Source: Nannobrachium achirus (taxonomy: Eukaryota > Chordata > Actinopteri > Myctophiformes > Myctophidae). Taken from it: a DNA stretch of 64,000 nt. Location: the NCBI GenBank assembly GCA_963921795.1, contig OY997657.1, positions 25,971,581-26,035,580 on the forward strand, given 5' to 3'. Made by a program: the position numbers and the translations under genes. Shown one piece after another: positions 23,140 to 36,526 of the stretch. The notes beneath the pieces are model-generated. The model was not told the DNA's origin, ran no database searches, and saw only the letters and a list, made by a program, of their open reading frames with translations. Numbering within the stretch: the stretch's first letter is position 1; each line of letters starts with the position of its first letter.

Positions 23140-24140
23140 ATAGGCTATATCATAACAACAAAAGCATGAACTTTCATTTTACATTGCAGTGCTCTATGCT
23201 AATCGCACTATAATACCTGTAAAAGTAAAGCGGCCCTCCAACCATACACCGTAGAATAATTCCCAAAAAGGAGATTTAAACTCCTTACACATGACTTGAA
23301 CCTTATTCATTCCCTTTGTGCAGTGGAATCTCTTCAGCATGAGAACATAATAGATTATAGTCAGTGCAACACTGCGGGGAGGATCGACCCCTTTTCTTTT
23401 ACATAAGTACATTTTCTTGATCTTGAGCTAGATGTGTAAAGACATAACAATGTATTATGCATGCGGAGGAAGTGATTTGGTCCTATCTGATGAAATTCTG
23501 CGTTAGTGAACATTAAAGCAGGTACTAGTAGGTTCAAAGGCAGGTCTTCACGCAACTGTGACCACGCATGCTGAAACAGATAGATCAACGCGGGATGGGT
23601 ACGATGGTTTTATGACCTAGATCGTTTTTATTATAGGCCGCGTCCACAAAAAACAAACACGGCGAAACATTCGAGCATTGTTGTTATCGATCGATATCTT
23701 TCCCATTCGATATAAAATCCTTTTTTCGCCTCATCATTTTAATAATTGCCTGCAAAGGGTTTGAACTGGGCGCATAAATGTTTGATGTGCATGCATGCCG
23801 CTGGAAGGACGGTCGCATTGCGCTTGAGAAGCACACAATCTGAAGGTCATCAGATCTAATTGTCAGACGGACCGGGGCTTGATTGCCGCAACAAATCCCC
23901 AGAAGAGTCGCGGCAAGTCAGATATAAGGAAATTGCGGCGTCTTGTCGTCAGCATATTTCCACATTTACTGAAGATAAAGCAAAACGGAGGGCATTTGGG
24001 TCAAGTACGGCAAAGAAAAGCCAATAGAATCCAAACATAATGCCATGCATATTGACAAACAGTCTCTTTGAGCTCAAACAACTCTGCAACACAGCGGAGA
24101 TGAATGAATGTGGTTTGATGCATATCCCTGTGTGAATGTG
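23140..24140. other. No recognised gene
   Basis: Repeat-poor sequence without recognisable coding motifs. Frames up to 75 codons only. Confidence 0.5.
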
Positions 24141-24695
24141 TGTGTGTGCAGGGGCGTCACAAGGGGGGGGGGGGAAAGTGGGACTGAGTTACTAGGGCAC
24201 AAGGTGGAGGGGCCTGGAATTATGTTATACCTCAGCTAATGAAAAATAGCAGATATACAAGCTCACAGCGGTGCGCTGCGAGCTTGTAGATCTGCTATTT
24301 TTGAAAAGTCGTGAAAATGTGTGCAAATCTTTGAATATACCGGTATGTATTTTTTAAGCGAACATTTGTAACTAAAAATGTGCTTCTGGGGGTAGGGGGG
24401 GTCCCTGGAACTAAATATTTTCAGATGGGGGCCAATGGCCAAACACATATCATTTTGGGGGTCCTTCACATGAAAATATCTGAGCACCACTGACATAGAA
24501 ACATAGGTTTCTCAAAAAACCTTGGAAGGATTTGAAATATTCAGACTCTGCACAAATCTTCATGATTTTTCAAAAATAGCAGATCTACAAGCTGTGAGCT
24601 TGTATATCTGCTATTTTTCAATAGTTAAAGCACAAAATGTGAGTGAATTCTTGTACCCAGGGCCCAGAATTTGGTGCGACACCCCTGTGTGTGTG
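24141..24695 (-). mobile_element. hAT MITE family A, copy 3, inserted in TG repeat
   Basis: The element 24149-24687 runs CAGGGGCGTCACAAGGGGGG to ATTTGGTGCGACACCCCTG, in reverse relative to the copy at 5564. The flanks are TGTGTGTG on both sides. Module 1 (24241-24303) and module 2 (24571-24619) both have shortened tips. The second retains only CAAGCTGTGAGCTTG at the apex. Confidence 0.92.
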
Positions 24696-25188
24696 TGCGT
24701 GTGGGCATACAGTAAGTGAGTGTGTCGCCGACGTGGTCTTGTGCGAGGGAATAAGTCATATTATTGAATAAAACAAAACATATAGCACACCCTTGCAAAC
24801 AGTGATCAATGTACACTGGCAGTGCTCTAAGCTCTCCATCAGTGCGGCAAAGCAGACAGGGAGCTCAATCCCTTTCCCTACAGATGATGTAAATGTTCTG
24901 TGGTGCACGTTTAATGTGATGTCATTGTACTATTGACATCCAGGGATGGACCACAGCCCAGGCTGATTTGTTTAATATCTAGTTGAGAGAATTCTATCGA
25001 CTTTCCCTTTTTCCTCATCTGCTCACATGATGAAAACATATCTTCCTCCTCAGACACTCTGACCTAATATGCCTTTTCCAAGGTTTATTTATTTTTTTCT
25101 TTTCTGAAGGGCACTGTGTACAGGGCCGTGTGTACTGTACGTATGTTTGTGTGCAGTGCCTACACAGTGTACACAGAGAATGTGCCAG
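24696..25188. other. No recognised feature
   Basis: Nothing recognisable. Confidence 0.45.
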
Positions 25189-25189
25189 A

Positions 25190-27907
<2,718 letters not shown>

Positions 27908-28113
27908 ATCGTTGTTGTCGGGTGGAAACCTTGTATCTCCAAGTTTCAAATGTGTACGTTCTTTCGCAAAGTAAAGCCCTGCTTCATCATACAAGGCCGT
28001 CGCACAATAGTAGTGAAAACAGCAGATCTGCTGTTTTCACTAGTTTGAATCATTTTTAAAATGATAAAAGCAAAACGAACGGTTTTGGACATACAAGGTT
28101 TTCACCCGACAAC
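27908..28113. mobile_element. TIR element family D, copy 5, collapsed module
   Basis: Left end GTTGTTGTCGGGTGGAAACC, right end ACAAGGTTTTCACCCGACAA. The module (28011-28042) is reduced to TAGTGAAAACAGCAG joined at AGATCT to its complement. This is what a deletion between the two AGATCT motifs of a full module would give. Confidence 0.88.
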
Positions 28114-29022
28114 CGGGGGGTCTTAGCAACACCAATGTATTGTTTCATCACACTTTTGATTGCAACTTCTGAAAAAAGAAAAAGAAAATTGGAGGGATGT
28201 ACAGTAAGGGGTTTAACGTCGATGTTTTCTAAAAGTAATTTTTCACGCTGTCTCTTTGTTCTGCAGCATATTTGACGTCGACTCGCTCCCTGGCTGTGAG
28301 ATGTTGTTCAGATGTCTTCTACTGCAAGTCCTCCACCTCTCCTCCTTTATTCTGCAGCACAAATCCCTCCTTTATTATCCAGGCAGCCGTGTGAGGTCCT
28401 GACCCCACTTCCCCATTGCCGTTTCCTCCACGTTTGATGCTCGGCATCAACCCCCCCCCCCCCTCCCCGCACACGCGGATTATTGTAATACTCTATGCAC
28501 TTGCTTTGATGTAATAACTATGGGCAACTTGTAGCCAGTATAGAATTTCAGCTGATGGAGCGATGACCTGAGAGGTGAGAATGGGCAACAGACAGCTCGT
28601 CTCAGCGCATCCATGTTTCGGATTTGTCTTACATGTGTTCCCGCTTTGTAGAGAGATTTTGTTGAAGCAGAAAAGGTACCGTTGCTTTCTTCTACTGACA
28701 ACTCTTTAAAAATTGAAAGTGGGGATGTTATTTCTGTAGCATTGTGCAGTAGCAGCAATACGTCATTGCTACTTCTGTTCATTTTTAGACACAGGCTGCC
28801 GCTATTTACAGCGATGAGTTGGATATGTGGTAAGTACGACAAATTATCCACTGCCGACATTAAATAACGAATGTTGAATGAGGAACAATTTAAGTCAGAC
28901 AATTCTTAAGACCTATTTTTTGTCATTTTATGATTTATTTCAGTTAGGTCAGCCCAGTGTAGAGAGACAGGAAACTAAGGGCAGAGAGAGGAGAAACCTG
29001 TAAGATAAGACAGGGATCGGAT
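28114..29022. other. No recognised gene
   Basis: Contains a C-run at 28450-28463. A 140-codon minus-strand open frame (28480-28902) has no recognisable family motif and no repeat origin. I cannot assign it and treat it as probable chance. Confidence 0.45.
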
Positions 29023-29288
29023 TTAAAGGAGTACTTCACCTCCAAAATGAAAAAATAAAAATAAAAAAATCTATGGCCATGGAGACTTGAGTTCAATAAT
29101 ATTTGTCGTTTTTTGTTACATTCCTAAGACAGTAATTTGATTACAATAAATGTACCCAATGCATTTGGGTCCCCATCCGGAATCTATGGGGGTAAATCCA
29201 CTGCAATACATTTGTTGTCTTAGGAATGCGAGTCTCCGTAGTAAATCAATAGAACATTTTTCATTTTGGGGGTGAAATACTCCTTTAA
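29023..29288. mobile_element. TTAA element family G, complete short copy
   Basis: The element 29027-29284 has termini AGGAGTACTTCACCTCCAAA and TTTGGGGGTGAAATACTCCT, flanked by TTAA on both sides (29023-29026, 29285-29288). TTAA duplication is typical of piggyBac and Kolobok transposons. With no coding I cannot tell which. No palindromic module. Confidence 0.88.
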
Positions 29289-30274
29289 ACCTGGATATTC
29301 CCACTCAATAACAGCATAGGTCTATGCACCAGCTGAGCCACTAGGCACCCCAAGTCAGACAATTCTAATAAACATTAAAGGATTGTAGATTGTTTGTTTT
29401 TTTCCTTCCCCTTTTCCCATAGCTCTTGGATTTAATCACTCCATCAATTTGTCAAAGTCATGAGTGGGAGGTGGCATTACTGTATGTAGCTCTCATTGTT
29501 TCCCATCACTTTAATTTATTGACTGAGGACTTAATTGATTAACCATAGCTATTTTCTGTTCAAAGTCACCTCATCTGGAATGTTCCAGAAGAACAACGCT
29601 CCTGCCCTGGATGAGTAACTCCTCCTGTTAATTAATGTTGTTCATCAGGTAAGGATGAATTTAATCATCTATTAATGAGATCCTCGTCTGTCGGTTAAAC
29701 AAGGCAAAGCACAACATGCTTTTCCAGAATGGCCCGCCTATGGTACATAAGATCCATAAGCCCGAGTTGTACTGTACGACGTGAGCTGGTAGATCTGCAA
29801 TTTTGGATGTGCGACACGCATCGCCGCGCAACTGAATATAAATCAGTCTATAGAATGAGATTGAATACAGCCCGGTCCAACCCTCCAGATACTATTGAAT
29901 TGAATAGGCATCTACAGCATAGGGATACTGTGAGCATCTGTATTATTCTCCTCCAGGTATGGCCATGTTTTTCAATAGAGTGGGGAAAAAAATAAAATAG
30001 CTTACGGTCAAAACTCTGGCTTCAAACGGCGCAGCCGACGATAACGTCAATACATGGGTCATATCAGCCTATCCCGAGAGCAGACAAGGCCAGGTTCTAC
30101 AGAGATCAGAACCCCTAACAGAATGCAGAAGGCATTCTGGGTGACTGGGCTTGTGTAGATGAAACTCCCCCGTGTCGGGCTCTGACCAGGTAGTTCTACT
30201 GAGGAGCGGACACATCAATCATTAATAAGGAGAATACAGCCTGGCCAACTTCACAGGGAACTGAAGTAGGCACA
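29289..30274. other. No recognised gene; one module half-arm
   Basis: Only GTGAGCTGGTAGATCTGCAA (29781-29800) resembles a right half of the palindromic module. Nothing else was identified. Confidence 0.45.
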
Positions 30275-30824
30275 CGCATTCGCAGGGGCGTCGCACCACA
30301 TTCTGGGCCCTGGGTACAAGGATTCACCGCGGGCCCCCCATGAATGTTCTTCATAGTGCTTTAACTATTGAAAAATAGCAGATATACAAGCTCACAGCGC
30401 GGCACCGAGTGCCGCGCTGCGAGCTGAAAAATAGCAGATATACAAGCTCACAGCGCGGCACCGAGTGCCGCGCTGCGAGCTTGTAGATCTGCTATTTTTG
30501 AAAAAACGTGTGAAGGACCCCCAAAATGAAATGCATTTGGCCACAGACCCCATCTCAAAATATATAGTTCCAGGGATCCCCCAGAAGCAACATTTGAGTT
30601 ATAAATGTTCGTTTAAGAAATACATATTTTCAAAGATTTGCACGCATTTTCACAACTTTTTTAAAATAGCAGATCTACAAGCTCGCAGCGCGGCACTCGG
30701 TGCCACGCTGTGAGCTGCTATTTTTCAATAGCTCAAGTTTAAAATAATTAAGGTCCCTCCTCCACCTTGGGCCCTAGTAACTCAGTCCCACTTTTTCCCC
30801 CCTTGTGACGCCCCTGCGCATTCG
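30275..30824 (+). mobile_element. hAT MITE family A, copy 4, with duplicated module
   Basis: The element 30283-30816 is flanked by perfect CGCATTCG duplications (30275-30282, 30817-30824). The left module is partly tandem-duplicated: a 56-base piece (30370-30425) is followed at once by a complete module (30426-30500). The right module (30661-30727) has lost its TTGTATATC segment. Confidence 0.93.
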
Positions 30825-30846
30825 CTGCCTGGGTCTCTCTCTCTCT

Positions 30847-30870
30847 CACTCACACACACACACACATACA

Positions 30871-30932
<62 letters not shown>
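30847..30932. repeat. (CA)n microsatellite
   Basis: CA run with two CATA interruptions in its first third, preceded by a short CT tract. Confidence 0.95.
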
Positions 30933-30936
<4 letters not shown>

Positions 30937-31927
30937 CCAACACGCTGTTCTCGGTGGAATAATTGCACGGCACCCGCGGCTGTCACACCATGTCAGTGTC
31001 TCGTTAGCGGTGGTATTGGCTCCTCTCGGTAGCCGGTAGCATGGGGAAAGGTCAGAACGGCAGTGTCTGCACTGTCACACTGAGCTCAGGATGGACAGAC
31101 ACTGTGGGGCCCGGGCCGCACACTGTCTGTTGCAGGTCTGGGCACTGCTATGCTACGAGACCTCACACAGCACCGGGCCGCTTGTCAATTACAACTTGTC
31201 AGCGGTCCAAAAATATCCAGCCTTGTCCTCAAAAAACGCCTGTTATTGATTTTCTGATTGTCTCGTTTTTTATTTGAGTTTTGTGGTATTTTAAGGGCAT
31301 ATACTGTAGGTAATGTCACAATACTTTACCATCACAGAGTTGGTATTTTGGTTGTTTGAAGTATTCCGAGACTGCGGTCGGTAATACACATTCTGTACTA
31401 CATTTTTACACAGCTCCATATTAATGAACAATTTCAATCAATACACATGATTTCAAGTAAATATGCCCGGATTTACCTAGAAGCTCATTTCCATCTGTAA
31501 ATTGGAAAATACGGATGCCAGGGTTAAAGTAGGTAACTAGAGTGAGTTTGATTCATAATATATAGCAGATAGCACCGTATCCATTGGGTATTTTCTTCTT
31601 CTTTTTAAGCCAGTGATAACAGTCTTCAGCCTGGAGTGGGATAAAAGCTGACAGGTGGACGGACACAAACAGGCAAACCTAGCCATCAGCCTGTCTACCA
31701 AACATCTCTGATATGTGTCCAAACGACAACAGGACCCAAACACAAAATGAGGCCCAATTTATTTTGCTCCATCGCCCAGCCTTTCATTTTTCGTGCAAAG
31801 GCAGTTAAGGCACTCATCAATTGTGCGACTATTAGCCGCATCAAATCAATGTGTTTATTGCTTTCTCTGCCTTTCATTCTCCACCTCTTTTCATCTCCTC
31901 TCCCTTCCTTCTATTATCCACCACCCA
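30933..31927. other. No recognised gene
   Basis: Mixed DNA without recognised exon or transposon end. Confidence 0.45.

Positions 31928-31978
<51 letters not shown>
31928..31978. repeat. (TC)n microsatellite
   Basis: About 24 TC units. The 222-codon frame that crosses it and the GA run at 32224 is not a credible gene. Confidence 0.95.
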
Positions 31979-31980
<2 letters not shown>

Positions 31981-32222
31981 CGTTTTCAGACAGGTCAGAT
32001 ATTAGAAACCTGTATTATCAGGTCTTCCCAGGATGCCGGTGGAAAAGTTGATTTGCAACGCCCGATTGAATCTTCTTATCCTTCAACCCCTTCCCCAACC
32101 CCCAGCCAGCTGCCCCGGCAGACAGGAGCCCAATGGGCTATCTACAACCGGGTGCCAAGGAATAAAAATATCCGTCTACACAGAGAAGCAGGGAGGGATG
32201 AGAGGGGGGTAAAGGATGGGGC

Positions 32223-32223
<1 letters not shown>

Positions 32224-32272
<49 letters not shown>
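32224..32272. repeat. (GA)n microsatellite
   Basis: About 24 GA units, reverse complement of the TC array 250 bases upstream. The pair could anneal as a foldback. Confidence 0.95.
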
Positions 32273-32471
32273 AGTGGTTGTGTCACTACATTGGACAGCT
32301 GGGGGAAGTGTATAAATGCCCCTCCCATCCCTATACCCAACTCCAACCCCAGACTCAAGCCCACCCCTTTCCAAACCTTTATCTGCTACCATTACACCCA
32401 TTTATCAGTCAGTAAACAAAACCTGTCACCCCCCCAACCACCCGTCCCACTGAATCCTGACAACGCCTAGC

Positions 32472-32472
<1 letters not shown>

Positions 32473-32560
<88 letters not shown>
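32473..32560. repeat. (CA)n microsatellite
   Basis: About 43 uninterrupted CA units. Confidence 0.97.
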
Positions 32561-32561
<1 letters not shown>

Positions 32562-33340
32562 CTATAAGGCAAACCTCTAGTTGAGGCATTGAACGGAGGC
32601 GAGCACACTGAAGGTCGCGGAGGGCATTCATCAAACAGCTGCGGGCTGCGCTAATTGAAGCGAACTTGCGATAAAGGGGATAAATAGGAGAAAAGAAAGA
32701 TTTCTGTGTTGACTGGACCGCCATGGCTGAGTGGCCGTCAGCAGCACAAAGACAGCCATTACGGCTTTATCTCCGTAAAATAGAGGGGTAAAGTGAAGTC
32801 CTCCTGGCCCGGAGACAGAGGGATGGAGGGATTGCGGTGGGGATGGAGGGAGGTCAGGAGGAGGGTGTGAGAGAGAGGGACAGGTGAGTGATGAGAGGAG
32901 TGTGGAACTGTGGCTGGTGGAGGTGAAGAGGAGGGAAGAGAAAGGGGACAGAACACATGCAGTGGCAGGCTGCAGCAGAAGGGGAATGGCTCCAGAATGC
33001 TGCTTTCATCAGGCATGGGGGGGGGGGGAGCAATTTGCGAACGCAATTACTGTACACCTCCCCTGTCTGACTGCTGAATCAAATCAACACTGTAGTGGCA
33101 ACTCAAGTGCTTCATTTCATTCTGCGTGCCCTTCATTCGCGGGACAGAACGGACAATTAGAGCAATGACTGTGGCAGGTGTCCCCCCCCCAGCTCTGGTT
33201 CATGGTGTTAGTGAGTTCTCTCTAACGCTATGCCAGTGACTATGTATTTCCTCATTGAAGTTTCCGATGTCTACCGATGTCTATACTGAGGTAAAAATGA
33301 AGAATTACATTTCACTACTCACCAAAATAAAGGTGGCTTT
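32561..33340. other. No recognised gene; purine-rich DNA
   Basis: Purine-rich on the plus strand (32800-32960) with a G-run at 33018-33029. Open frames here have biased composition and no motifs. Confidence 0.45.
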
Positions 33341-33345
33341 AATGT

Positions 33346-33502
33346 GTTGAAAGCCTATTCTCCGTGGTGGGAAAACTCAAAGAACCCCACCTTTTGTCAC
33401 AAATCCACCTTTTGACCAGACAATTTAACATATCCACCAGATAGAGAAACATTTTAAGTTGGGGTTATGAGAGTCTTCCCACCACAGAGAATAGGCTTTC
33501 GG
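33346..33502. repeat. Inverted repeat pair, 30-bp arms
   Basis: TGAAAGCCTATTCTCCGTGG and following bases (33347-33377) are matched in inverse by 33471-33501 (ending AGAATAGGCTTTC), about 28 of 30 bases. The ~95-base interior contains CCACCTTTTG twice. It may be a small MITE or part of the LINE 3' region beside it. Confidence 0.75.
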
Positions 33503-33529
33503 CACCATAACACCGGCTTCGATTACCCT

Positions 33530-33625
33530 AAGGTGGGGTTGGCAAAAGGGCCTTTCTGTGTGGAGTTTGCATGTTCTCCCCATGTCTCCTCGGATAGGTA
33601 ACCTCACAAAACACATGCAGTAATC
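33530..33625 (-). repeat. Dispersed teleost repeat (TGGAGTTTGCATGTTCTCCC)
   Basis: The segment GTGTGGAGTTTGCATGTTCT CCCCATGTCTCC is a very common dispersed motif in teleost repeats. It lies downstream of the reverse transcriptase fragment in that fragment's orientation and may be part of the same insertion. Confidence 0.5.
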
Positions 33626-33757
33626 CTGGTCTCTTGGGACACAGGACTGACTGTGAATGAACATCAAATCATACATTCATATACAGGCTCACACAAACCT
33701 GATTTAACTCAATAAAGGGTTAGTCAGAATTAAGATTACGCTGTCAGCAGAATCAGA

Positions 33758-34165
33758 CTATTTGTACATAAGGTTCCACAACACAGCGGAGCAGGTGGGT
33801 ACACCGATACTAACAAACACTTGGCTTGCACTGCTGCATCGTGGCACTTTAAGCAGCAGTCTCATGTCATCACTATAGGCCACATTACGTTTTTTGCATA
33901 CTGCTCTTTCTGTAGCGCCGACACAAGTGGGCAGTATACAGTACATAGGTGTGCAAAAAGCTTTAAACAGTGTGGACTTCACAGAAGCTGGACACATACT
34001 AAACTTACGAACAATCATGTTAGCTTGTGCATATATCATTCTATGTTGGCTAGAATTGCCCAACATTGAGGATTTTACTGTGTATAATAAACTGGAGGTT
34101 CGTGCTGCGCTATGGTGAAGTGAGTGCAGATCTAGGAAGGCAGCTGTCAATGTATTTTTAAGCAA
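33758..34165 (-). pseudogene. Non-LTR retrotransposon reverse transcriptase, C-terminal fragment
   Basis: A 135-codon open frame on the minus strand whose middle (about residues 45-115) has the spacing and wording typical of the region just after the reverse transcriptase fingers/palm in teleost LINEs: YAQANMIVRKFSMC, then VKSTLFKAFCTP, then VAYSDDMRLLLKVPR and SASQVFVSIGVPT. In an intact element this part belongs to an ORF of over 900 residues with endonuclease and RT domains. Neither the catalytic YxDD block nor the endonuclease is present, so the copy is 5'-truncated and dead. The first Met is just the first in the frame. Clade is not assigned. A chance frame is very unlikely given the family wording. 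Confidence 0.78.
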
Positions 34166-35012
34166 AAAAGAAGGTGTCGCCAGCCTGCAGATTGTTGAAC
34201 TGGACGGTGTTTAGCATTTGCCGAAGCCTGCTGCCCTTGACTTTAATCTCACAAGCGTTTGCTCTCGTTACCAGATTCCCACCCACACACGTGACGGACC
34301 TCTCTGAGTTATTGGGCGCACCTGCAATTAAAGCCCAAAAGACAAACTCCATTACCGTCAACACGTCTTTGGGTTTTCCCGTCGACGCCTTCTGACACCC
34401 GAACCAAATAATGTTTGACTTTTGGGGCCTGGAAACTTTTAATGGAGTTCATTCTGCAATCAACCTGGCTGGGAAGCTGAGTGAACTCTGACTCCATACT
34501 ATCGATTTCCCCCCAATGTGTTTACTGGCTGAGGTCACCAGAATCCCCTTCTCCTGCCTCTACAGGGGTCAATAATGTCAATACAGTAAATTAGGTAATT
34601 CTGCTGTAAAACATCCCAGGATGCTCCATTTCCATTTTGGTAAACTTTATATGCGTGACAGACAATTACGTCCGCACTTCAACTTGTCAACTTGTCACAC
34701 TCCTCCAATGGACAGAAGGAGATTGAATTCAAACCAGGCTATTGGATATATATCTAAAAGGGGCGGATCTGTGGGTAAACAACCTAGCTATTGTCAAGTC
34801 CAATGATAAATCACTCCCTGTTGAAGATAGAGGATTAGTGGCATTTAACCCTTTCTAGGGCCTCTGAAATAAAGAGATAAAAGTCAATATTAGAGAGTTC
34901 ATCCTGTATTGCTAGGCAGACAACACAGGTACTTTTGAATTAAATGACCTAATTTGGTCATTTAACACTCTGTTGCTTACAGAGGGAAAATAATAATATC
35001 TCTTTTTGAATA
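34166..35012. other. No recognised feature
   Basis: Immediately upstream of the LINE fragment in its own orientation, but I see no further RT or endonuclease motifs here. Confidence 0.45.
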
Positions 35013-35013
35013 G

Positions 35014-35015
<2 letters not shown>

Positions 35016-35044
<29 letters not shown>
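35016..35044. repeat. (TA)n microsatellite
   Basis: About 14 TA units. A second short TA run lies at 35209-35227, so the pair brackets the tRNA-like sequence. Confidence 0.93.
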
Positions 35045-35047
<3 letters not shown>

Positions 35048-35052
35048 ACGGA

Positions 35053-35133
35053 GGTGATCCGAACCTCCCCACCTGGCTTCGAACCCGGGTCTCCCGCGTG
35101 AAAGTCCAATATCTTAACCATTACTCCAAAGGG
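35053..35133 (-). repeat. tRNA-derived repeat or tRNA pseudogene
   Basis: Read on the minus strand it has TAATGGTTAAGATATTGG, like an A box, and GGGTTCGAAGCC, a good B box, about 35 bases apart. TTTCAC sits at the anticodon-loop position as in tRNA-Glu. The anticodon stem (TTGGA against GCGGG) and acceptor stem do not pair, so it is not a functional tRNA gene. Confidence 0.6.
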
Positions 35134-36450
35134 ATATACTTATGGAATGAGGGCAGATACTAGACTTTTGAGGCTTCAGGCTGGGGCTGCGACTCTCTCC
35201 GCCACATTTTTATATATATATATATATTCTTTTTTCTTATTTTATTTTTTTTGCCTCACACAAAATGGCACAACATCATCTCTTAAACTAAAGGTAATGT
35301 GTACACGACTTAATCAAACACTTGGTACTATATTGGTACTATAATCAAGCATTTGGGAGTATCAACCATATTTTCTTTAAGAAGAAAATAAATGTAGTAT
35401 AATATTCAGATCAACCACCAATACTGGATAATTCTGCAATGGAATTCATACTGCTTAATTGCTTATACTCCAATTAAAGCAGAGTGCTCCGATGATTGCT
35501 TCAATCGTTTCTATGTTCTCAGAACAATTTGTTTCATAACTTATTTTTTCGTGAAGATGATCAGAAACAGCCCGGATACAAATGATGGATATTCCAAGTG
35601 GCTCATGAATTATAATATCAGTATATGAAAGCTAAGAAAATGAATAAATGTAAATGTTAAACAAATTGAAATATCAAAGTCCCACGATTGATTCTTCATA
35701 CAGTAAAAGCAGCAGCATGTAATTACAGTGTAGAGCAAGACAGAGGCCTAGATATCACTTCTATTCACTACCCTCCTTCTTCGTCTTCCTTCAATGATGA
35801 GGAGATACTTTTGAGGAGATAAGTCTTATTGTAGTTGAATGAATCATATCACAAGTCGTGGGATAGAAGACTACATTGCTGCCATTTTTTTTCTCTGTCT
35901 CTCTGCAAGACGGCTCTTCAATTCAGGTCTGTGAGGGGGGGGGGGGGAAAGAAAAAAAGTAGAACAATTTTGTGAAAGTACGGCCCATTTAGTTGTGCTC
36001 TGGGTGGACACAAAGGGTTGCGCCAGCGGTGCATATTGGAAGAGCTCACGGCGGGGCTTGTGTAATCATCGGGCATGGTCGGGGGGGGGGGGGGGGCGGA
36101 CAGCAGCGTCAAGCTCCTGTTAAAGTGGCCCAGACAGACACACATCGCACTGGGCCTTCTGAGACGCGAATCCAGAGGGTTGGGGGGAGGCGTGTGTGCG
36201 GGGGAGTAGGGGGTCTATTGCCCGATACCACAGGGGAAATAAACAGCCTAAAATAGGCACGAGGGCAGGAAATGGATTTTATTGGAGAACTAATCAAGGG
36301 GGCCGTTTTAGTGGGGCACAATTTAGATTTTGATTGGATTCCTACTGACATCGGGGTTATCAATGTGTCTCATACTGGGAGCTGTAATTTGATCTTTGAT
36401 GTCCGCGCGGTGGTCTTGATGTATGTCCTGCTGCATGGGCAGTGACTGGT
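35134..36450. other. No recognised gene; G-runs
   Basis: G-runs at 35935-35947 and 36079-36095 are the only low-complexity features. No coding motifs were recognised. Confidence 0.45.
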
Positions 36451-36491
36451 GTGTGTGTGTGTGTGTGTGTATGTGTGCGCGCGTGCGTGTG

Positions 36492-36526
<35 letters not shown>
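36451..36526. repeat. (TG)n/(GCGT) microsatellite
   Basis: Two TG runs separated by GCGCGCGTGCG. Confidence 0.93.

Noticed and set aside
28480..28902. 140-codon minus-strand frame as a possible gene
   Set aside because: No recognisable motif or repeat origin. Length is within chance expectation for 64 kb of AT-rich DNA on six frames.
31747..32415. 222-codon plus-strand frame
   Set aside because: It joins a TC array and a GA array (Ser-Leu and Arg-Glu runs). The non-repeat parts have no family motif.
35053..35133. Functional tRNA-Glu gene
   Set aside because: Anticodon and acceptor stems do not pair. Only box A, box B and the loop resemble a tRNA.
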